DNA from: Magicicada septendecula
Taxonomy: Eukaryota; Arthropoda; Insecta; Hemiptera; Cicadidae
Reading direction: 5' to 3'
Assembly (NCBI GenBank): GCA_034769895.1
Contig: CM068367.1
Location: 1,313,503,046 to 1,313,567,045, forward strand
Length of the DNA stretch: 64,000 nucleotides
The notes below the pieces were generated by a model, which saw only the letters and a list, made by a program, of their open reading frames with translations, ran no database searches and was not told where the DNA came from. Numbering within the stretch: the first letter of the stretch is position 1; every line of letters starts with the position of its first letter. Positions 56,316 through 64,000 of the stretch are shown piece by piece. The translations under genes and the position numbers were made by a program.

Positions 56316-59103
56316 CAGTGACGTAGCTAGGCTTTTTGGCCCCGGGGCAAGGAGATCGTCGGCCGCCTCGCCTTTACAATTAAAAAGGGACAAAAGAGCA
56401 AAATTGAAGGCCGATCCAGTGAACAAAAAGTAATTAATAAATGCAAATGTGTAGATTTTTGTATGAAAGCACGTTCAGCAAACGTCTTAGAACATTTGAT
56501 AAGTCAAAATTAAGAAATTACATATTACAATATTATCGGTATTCAGTTTGTATAAATTTATTAGTAACAAATGTACACTATAAAAAAAGTAGTAAAATAA
56601 AAAAATTTTAACATAAAAATGTTCTAATAAACATTAAATTTCTTGTAGGTCTAAAGCGCATCGTCAAAACAATATCCTAAAGTAACATAAAGTTAAACAT
56701 AGTTACATTAAAAATAATAAATTTAATAACTTACCATTACAGGTTAATGGTTGATCTACTAAAAAACAATACAGTATTTGTTTTTAATATTTAATAAATA
56801 TTTAAAACGAGGCATTTTAAAATGTAATTTTCCTGGTCTTAATTACTGCAAAGTCGGTTATTAAGTCACTATAATCTAAAGACGAAGCAATGTCGTTTTC
56901 AGTTGAAAGTATCGCTAGATTTGATACCCTGCCTTGAGATATTGTTGATCGTAGGTACGATTTAATCAATTTACGTTTACTAAACGATCTTTCACAAGAA
57001 GCCACAGGCAATGGTAAAGTAAGAAAACTTTTTAAAGCTCTTGCTAATGTTTTGTAGGCTTCTAATCCCATTGAAGAAATGCATTGTATCAGGCCCTGAG
57101 GTGTAAAGTCCATTTGTTATCCGTTACCTTTTGCCCTTTTTAATAAAAGTATGACGTCTTTCAAGTCACTGAACAATTCTACACTGTTTAAGTCATGTGG
57201 ATATAGTTTTGCAAGCACTGTATACTTAATATTGATATGGGAAAGCTGTTTCTTAAAATGTATATACCCATCATTTACGTACGCCTCAAATTTACAGAGG
57301 AACCCAAAGCGTTTTTCTATCTCTTATATGTTAGAAATTTCAACTGACAGTTTGTCCAAAACTTCTATTAGAGAACGTCGCATTTCTTGCCGAACGGTTA
57401 ATGCAGAATCGTCTGCTTACTCCCCTGGCATCGCGCGCTTCCTTCTTATTCTTTTTGTGATACTAACACACCATTCATTACATACCTGCTCTGCCTTAGT
57501 AATGTCATTGCCACACAGCTCTTTCCTCCAGAAGCTGCCCGTTACCGTCTCCAGAAGTGTCAATGCTTATTCTTTTGGTCTGCAAGATTTTCTGGATTTT
57601 GTCCATAGAAGAAAGAATATCTGTCCATAAAAAGAGCAAGGTCACATAATTAAAGGTTTCTATCGCATTAATTATTAATGCTGTATCTTCCCTCATATCA
57701 ATTGTTTCAGTCGGTATATCCCTCAGTTTCTCCAGTACAGCGATCACTTCAGCCAGCTGAGTGGATATTGCTTTCACCCATCCACTGCTTTTGAACTCCA
57801 CCTGGTATCACAATGTCCTTTTAGAGGACACAATCCTGGAATCACACCTCGTATCACAATGTATTTGCGAAGTTTTTGAGAACACTCCATCGGTGAATAA
57901 ACTTTCTGCTGTCCCAAAAAATTTCACTGGCTGAACATTTACATGTGCTGCATGAACTCCAACCAAGTTAAGTGAATGGTTGTCACAGGGAACAACACAG
58001 CTAGTGGATTGAAATCTAATGTTCTCTTCTGAACTCCTGAATGGATACCAGCCATTGTTGCTTGATTGTCATACGACTGACCTCTGCAATCGCTAAGATT
58101 CAATCCATCTCTCTCAAGCTTACTTGTAATAGCTTCTGTGATTCGCTCCGCTGTTTTCGCTTCTAAAGGAATAAAATCCATAGATATAATATCATAATTG
58201 ATATCAACATAATTGCGTTTAATTTCAACAAATCTTATAATCTGAGACATTTTTTCTACATGTGCAGCATCTGGTGTTGTGTCAAATATAATACTAAAGT
58301 ACTTCGGCTTCTTACATGCAGTAATAATATATTTGCGGGTTCTTTCTCCTAACAGGCTTATTATTTCATTTTGAATGGTTGGCGAAAGATACAATTTACA
58401 CCCAGATTTACAAGAGAGTAAATCCAAATAAGATCTCATGACAGGGTAAAATTTAGCCAAGTATTTTAGCAAAGTCAGAAAGTTTCCGGGATTTGGATCG
58501 TTAGTAATTGACTCTCAATGTCTTCTCAGTGCCAGATTTCGTTATGCAAAAGTTTGTACTGTGGCAATGATCCGTTCGAGGATTTCTTTCCATGTCTTAG
58601 CTGCTTTACTAATTTGTTCCTAAAGTAGATCATCAATAAGTTCCCCTTTGTTTATAAAGAACGTTCCAATTCCTTCCATTCCAAAATCGCAGAGCGATGA
58701 GCAGGACTATTTTTATGATCCTGAATATGGGGATTTAACTTTCGCCACTTGATAGTTTTTTTTTTTTTAATAAAGTGCAACAAAATCAAAATAGAGATTT
58801 TTTAGTTGGAGAAAAACACACCCAAGTGCGATTTACCTTATCATAATGAACCGTCATTACGATGCTTGAGTATAAATAGACTAATACTGTTTATCATGCG
58901 AGGTTTATGAGAACGGACAAGGTGCCTGGTTATACTTCTTTTATGAAAGGAATAGTCATATCAAAGAAACAAGATGTTTGTAGTTTTATAAACTGAACAC
59001 AATTTTTTTTTCAAGTCTAGGCTCACTTTGCCGCCCTCCTGGCTATGCCGACCGGGGCGGCTGCCCACTTGCCCCCCCCCCCCCACCGCCAGGTGCGCCT
59101 CTG
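56316..59103 (-). mobile_element. Decayed hAT element, 2.8 kb
   Basis: Left end CAGTGACGTAGCTAGG; the right end, read on the minus strand, is CAGAGGCGCACCTGGCGG, related but diverged TIRs. Flanks TGGGTATT (56308-56315) and TGTGTTTT (59104-59111) agree at 6 of 8, an aged 8-bp TSD. It is inserted in LINE F, whose reading can be followed on both sides. The interior holds a broken DUF4371-type transposase. Confidence 0.78.
56817..58735 (-). pseudogene. hAT transposase remnant (ZMYM1/DUF4371 type)
   Basis: Three minus-strand pieces in different frames. 57939-58472 has SPTIQNEIISLLGERTRK, then KYFSIIFDTTPDAAH and DCRGQSYDNQATMAGIHSGV, the DUF4371 catalytic region with FD-T and the CRGQ-YDN-A-M motif. 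57505-57801 is the helical middle. 56817-57113 has LPLPVASCERSFSKRKLIKS then YLRST, the hAT C-terminal dimerisation domain. Stops and frameshifts separate them. A living protein would cut and reinsert the element with 8-bp TSDs. Confidence 0.88.
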
Positions 59104-59290
59104 TGTGTTTTGCAATTGTTTTATAAAATTTAATCCTTGTGCTGTGTCTTGTTTTATTTCTAAGATTTCTATGAATCGTACCACAAATATTCCTAATTTT
59201 ATTTATCTTCTCTTTTATATCATATTCAGATTCACAGCTTACTGCACAGCCGAGATATTTAAAACGGCTTAGTTGAAACATCTTTACCAA
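59104..59290 (-). mobile_element. LINE F, upstream part
   Basis: Minus-strand reading RFKYLGCAVSCESEYDIKE, then CGTIHRNLRNKTRHSTRIK, nearly the same as LINE D at 38570-38730. It ends at the hAT insertion point in KFYKTIA. Confidence 0.85.
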
Positions 59291-60558
59291 AAAAATTACT
59301 CTTGATGATGGCCGAAAAATAGATATTTCATTGTTTTGATGTTTTTGATTCCTTAATAAATACAGTAGGCTACAATATAACTTTTTACCTCAAACGAACG
59401 TTTCTCTGATGCACACTATAACCCTTTACTCAATGGTGACTTCTAAACTAGGTAATCTACATGCGTATCATTGTTGTACATTAATTACCTACTGTTTATT
59501 GATTTGTATTGAGTCGTTTTACGACTCTACAATCTATTTCTAACATATTAAAAACTTTGTTTCCGGTAATAATTATTTATTTCAGTTAATTTATTTAAAA
59601 CTATTTATGAATACGATAATTTTTGTAATACGGACATAATGCATTGCTCTATAGGAAATTGTTTTCTCTTGAAGAAAAATATGCCAATCGATGTCCATAG
59701 TGTGAGAGGTATTGGTATTTAGGGTTAAGATTTTGTTTAATAATATTTATCCGTATAAATACAGTACTATCCAAAGGAGCATAGTAAACACTTATGTTAT
59801 TTATACGTATTATTTAATGATTTTTATTAATATTTAAAAATCACGCATATTATTCTTGTTATATTACGAGCATTAAATAATAAATAATGTATTTTTTACA
59901 ATAATACATTTTATATTTAACTATATCTTACTACAGTACAATATTTCGACAGTTTTTGTAATTGGATACCAGGAAAAAAGATAACTGTTGAACATTGTAA
60001 GAAAATATAATTAAATATGAAATAAATTCTTTAAAAAATATATTACTTATTATTTAAAATATCCTTAATTAACATATTTATATCACTTAATGTGCAGCCT
60101 ATATTATTACATAGGTTTTTAATTTTTTGTAGCGATCTATACCTTTATGCTTGTACAGTTCTTTAAAATTTAATTACATATTACAATTTAATTGGTTACT
60201 ATATGTTTTTCTACTGAGAAAAAATTTTAATAAAAGAATAAATTGTTTCAGGCGTCACAATGTCTCATGTTTTAGGCCTCATTAGTTAGATAAAACTGAC
60301 GTTAAATGAATTCTGTATTTGGAACGAAGTGGTAATGGCTTTACTGTTCAATGTTTATAAGTCTTCTAATCTACTAACCACTATCCAAAATAGTATCGCA
60401 ATCCAAAATAGCGCTTTTGGCTTTTAAACCATTTTAAGGTTGAGACCAACAGAAAAGAGAAGGAAGTTAAGATTTTGTGTGTTGGTTTCGACCTGAATGT
60501 AATTGAAATACCGAAAACCCTTGTCGGATTACGTCAATACTTTTTGTTTGTTTCTCAG

Positions 60559-60591
<33 letters not shown>

Positions 60592-61621
60592 ACTCCGGCC
60601 AACACTTCTCTCGCCATGTCTCTCATCAACATTATTTCTTCTCCTGTTACATCTCTCTTTTGTAACGGTATTGCTTACGACAACTTTTTAGACCGAAAGT
60701 TTAGAGTCCTTGGTGAATTTGAATTTGTAACCGGCTTCAAAATAAATTGACTTAAATAAGGATTGCTGGTTTCAGTTAAAAGCTGAATTACAGTTTGCTC
60801 AACCGTGTAGACAACAAACTAAGGGAGTCCAGTCAGTATTCATACTGTGAAATGTTGCTAAAAGCACTTCACGTATTTCACGATGGTTGTAATTCTGACT
60901 AAACTAATTCAATTTTCAGTAACATATACTGCTTCTGTGAAAGGTCTCTCTGTTTAGCTGGTTGTAAAGAAAAGTTTCTGTTTTATCGATTACGCCGATT
61001 CATTTTTATTTGGTTTCGAACAACAAAAGTAAAAGTAATTTATATTTGTAAATATTACGTCGCTTGTTTGTCGCTTGTATCGATTCTAATATTTAAAGAA
61101 CAGCGCTATTTATAGCTGAGTTTTATTTACCTTTTGCAAAGTATAAAAAGCTTTTGATTTTAAGTGACATTTGAGCTTTGTTTCGTTTTTACGTGATAGA
61201 AAGAAAGTTTTTTGAAGAAAATATTGTTTGGATTTTAACCATATTTATCTGTTCCATATTTATTTTACATTTAGGCCTACATATTAAACACATGTTATAC
61301 ATTTTTATATACGATAAAAATAAAACATATCACAGGAGGTACAGCAGGTACAGAGGTACGGCGAAATTGTGATATTATAAACGTTATTTAATTGTAACAA
61401 TTATAATTATATAATTGTTATGTAATGAAGTTACTATATTCATAATTGCCGAAAATTATTCTGGTTATTAATAAATACTACAATAAACGATATTTATTAT
61501 TTTGTGGAAGAATATATGTATTATTTATTTGTATTTTTACACTGTTTAGACGTATTTGTACTGTTAATTCTTTCACTATATTGACTGAAGTCTCGTTGGG
61601 CACTTGGTGAAACATATTACT
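59291..61621. other. AT-rich unique sequence
   Basis: No domain recognised on either strand. A CT microsatellite lies at about 60558-60587, inside a short open frame (60475-60750) that owes its length to the repeat. Otherwise nothing. Confidence 0.4.
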
Positions 61622-62782
61622 ACAAAGGTTTCAAAAACACACAAACACTCGATAGTTTCACAATTTATTCTTAACCTCTGACAATTGCTTCAGCCTATTA
61701 GGCTATTCTCAAAGAGTTGCTAAGAACAACTAAATAAAAAGAATGTGTAGGGGATGAATGTGTGTTAAGGATGTGTACACGGACATATGTGTGGGGTTTG
61801 TTGAGGTTGAGGGGGAAGAGAAGCAAGTATAGGGAAGGTCAAGTGACTGTAAAACCAAGTATAATAAGTACTTCTATGCAGTTCAATGCAAATTCTAAAA
61901 ATTAACTAAACTAATTAACAGCTTTTAACAAAGGAGATATAAACAATTCTGTCTGTTCGTTTGTTACATTTTTGTTACTTTTAATTGCTTTCCTAATTTT
62001 TAAACCCATTTTCCAATAAACCCATTTTTTACCTTTTCGTATGTTATATAGTAATATTGTTAAGACGGTCTCCTTGATCGTCGTATGGTACAGTGGAAAA
62101 CAAAATACAAGACACCAATTAAGTCACTAATCACCAGCTTTAATTAATCTCAGTTAACAGTTTGAAATCAACAAGTTATTCAGCAAGACTATACTCGTAC
62201 AATAATTCAAGTTAATCTGTCCACGCAAATAATAATGTCAACTAAAAAAATTCCGCACTATAATCACTAATACACCACTTGAGACCCACTGTGTAAATCG
62301 CCCGACAATAACTGAAAACTAAGCAGCACGTGTTGGCTATTTATAGTTTGCAGGGTTCCACAATATGCGTCATTAACAAGCAATCGAAAATTCTAGAGTT
62401 GACCCATGTTAAGTGTTACGTACGCACACAAACATTACAGCTGGGCTCTGCTGGGATAGCCGAGAAACGTGTAGAACGTTCTGTAACGGCGTAACGGTAT
62501 TATGTGTTTTTGACTAGAAAGTGGTTGTGCTTTAAGCAATGATCTGTGAAACCTGTATTCGCATTATTATTTAAAATCGCTTGTTTACGTTCAGAAATTC
62601 GATGTTTCAGAGCACGGCCACATTGTCCAGTATAAATAGTATTATTACATTTTGCCCAATAAATTTGATAAATTCCATTTTTTCTAGTATGTTTGACGTT
62701 TCTTTATAAACGTAATCTTTTCTCACTGCTGGTAAACAATAAAGTGAAACTACCAAGTGTTTGTGTGTTTTTAAAACCTTTG
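61622..62782 (-). mobile_element. Penelope-like element remnant with inverted termini
   Basis: 61622-61661 is the complement of 62743-62782 over 40 bp with three mismatches. Between them the minus strand encodes a GIY-YIG endonuclease remnant (62500-62703). Inverted terminal repeats and a C-terminal GIY-YIG domain are the hallmarks of Penelope-like elements. The reverse transcriptase part is missing. A CTGAAGATGACAGTAAAGAA motif lies just outside at about 62808-62827. Confidence 0.72.
62500..62703 (-). pseudogene. Penelope-like GIY-YIG endonuclease remnant
   Basis: The open stretch reads NGIYQIYWAKCNNTIYTGQC, then GRALKHRISERKQAI, then DHCLKHNH and ends at a TAA (62500-62502). It keeps the first GIY, a Cys pair, the second motif as IYTG (family YIG), the Gly-Arg-x5-R pattern and a C-terminal His cluster. 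In the family this domain nicks target DNA for reverse transcription. The frame is closed upstream by a stop, so this is a fragment. Confidence 0.78.
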
Positions 62783-63512
62783 TTCCTTCTTTCTATATTT
62801 ATATTTTCTGAAGATGACAGTAAAGAAAACTGCAAAACAATGTAAAAAACAAATAACTAAAATATATTCTTATCAAGAAATTATTATTTGTTATAATTGT
62901 ATTAATATACTAATCTTTCTTATTATATACAGCCAATCCAACTTCCGATTTTCCAGGTTAAAACCAATTTCCGGGTTTTATGTTTAGATTAATTGAAAAT
63001 GAAATATGTTACATGTAAACATCATGGAACTTTCATTATTGTAGCTAATATTAAAAATTCCATTTAATTTAAATTTTAATTTAATTCCATAAAATTTCCA
63101 TTTTCATTTAAATATTAAAAATTTAATTTTTAAACTCTAACACAAAACATTTATTTCGTCATTATTTCTGTGTTGTTATTTTAAGTTACTGTTTGTGTCG
63201 TTGTGGCGGGCAATGTTTGCGTGTTCGTACAGTATTTATTTTGTCGGCCATTAAGTAGAAAAATTCGGTCACAGTAAGTTTTATTTCTCAGGCGGTTTCC
63301 GGGTGTTTCAATGAAATTTATGCGTGGACTGCTTGTAAGGAATGGCGTTGTAATATTTACCGACTGAAGTAGTCAATAGTCGAGAAAGAAAACGTTTGTT
63401 GTCACATCTTAATCGCAGCTCTAACAATAATAAGCATGCTTCTTATTGTCAGTTAACAATAGGCCTATATAATAATATGTACATTGTAACAAAAAATCAG
63501 AAAATAATAATC
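62783..63512. other. AT-rich unassigned sequence
   Basis: No gene recognised. Poly-AATTT-like low complexity around 63055-63130. Confidence 0.4.
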
Positions 63513-63540
63513 AACACACACACACACACACACACACACA
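63513..63540. repeat. AC microsatellite
   Basis: About 14 AC units. Confidence 0.95.
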
Positions 63541-63679
63541 TATGTAATAATTATTATATATATATATTATATAACATCACCAAACTCAGATAAATTTTGA
63601 TAACCATAAGTATGTATAAAAAATGCTAAATGATATTATGTTTGAATAAATAAATTATGTGGATAGTAAAAAATAAATA

Positions 63680-64000
63680 AAAGGTAATTAACATGGAAGG
63701 AGGAGGTGTAATAAACTGAAAGTGATTAATAAAGAACTTAAAATAATAGACTGACAGACAAACGACATTGACCCAACCCCAGAGATTGGCCAGTTAAGAA
63801 ACCAGTTAAGAAATCAAAATAAAGAAAACAAGACGGAGGAAGGAGAAGAAGAATGAAAACCCAGAGAGAACAAGCCCATGAGGAAAAAAACGAGATGAAA
63901 CGCATCAAGAAAACTAGACAAGTAATAAAAAATAGAGAAGGGAGAAATAATGTAACCCAAAGTAATAAAGACAATGAAATTCGGTTAAGAACCAAAACTA
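63680..64000. other. Purine-rich tract to window edge
   Basis: Strong A/G bias on the plus strand (GGAGGAAGGAGAAGAAGAAT and similar). Read forward, it would give a Lys/Glu-rich peptide in broken frames; possibly the start of a further LINE beyond the window. Not assigned. Confidence 0.35.

Noticed and set aside
60475-60750. Open frame with a serine/leucine repeat
   Set aside because: Its length comes from the CT microsatellite; no domain, start context or splice signal supports a gene.
1-64000. tRNA, rRNA or bacterial-type regulatory features
   Set aside because: No cloverleaf, rRNA core sequence, riboswitch or operon-like spacing was seen; the window is eukaryotic.

Overview
The window reads as AT-rich nuclear DNA of an animal, most likely an insect with a large transposon-laden genome. 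The insect call rests on two spliced minus-strand exons that resemble the 27-kDa hemolymph glycoprotein (DUF1397) family, and on the element types present. There is no bacterial gene layout: no operons, ribosome binding sites, rRNA or tRNA genes. Almost everything recognisable is mobile DNA in several layers of nesting. The only credible host coding sequence is the exon pair at 10324-10466 and 15056-15185, plus a weak 47-bp plus-strand exon candidate at 17201-17247.

Region by region. 1-9095 is a degenerate Ty3/Gypsy LTR retrotransposon. Its LTRs are about 1.6 kb, the 5' one cut by the window edge, and its protease is split by two nested insertions, each with its own target-site duplication (TSD). 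9096-15300 carries the two DUF1397-like exons, a duplicated 240-bp block, a LINE fragment and a fold-back element. 15300-29360 is a mosaic of LINE pieces, short fold-back elements, MITE-like repeats and simple repeats, including a GC-rich Jockey-like LINE at 23970-25377. 29365-32931 is a structurally complete Tc1/mariner-superfamily transposon with TIRs of about 400 bp, TA duplications and an intact 492-aa DD82E transposase. It sits inside an older minus-strand LINE. 34600-41367 holds more LINE pieces, a hAT MITE, a compound fold-back and an old 1.1-kb Helentron-like element. 41368-53241 is an 11.9-kb unit bounded by hAT-type TIRs and an exact 8-bp TSD, inserted in another LINE. It is filled by an 11.15-kb array of units of about 165 bp, containing a 4,772-bp tandem duplication that is almost identical. 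53250-59290 has LINE pieces, a long inverted repeat and a decayed hAT element (DUF4371 type) inside a LINE. 59300-64000 is mostly AT-rich unique sequence with a Penelope-like element remnant at 61622-62782.

Cross-cutting theme: at least five short elements (3408, 13132, 15306, 17987, 27144) have 10-12-bp TSDs. Four of them are near-perfect hairpins plus a unique tail of about 35-40 bp, and the tail is shared between copies. Several of these elements and their relatives carry a CTGANGA...GAAA motif that can be drawn as a hammerhead-like fold. With the GIY-YIG remnant nearby, they look like minimal Penelope-like terminal-repeat derivatives. The second theme is an array with Helentron-type ends that grew by unequal exchange inside a hAT element. 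All annotation is from reading the sequence; no searches were run.
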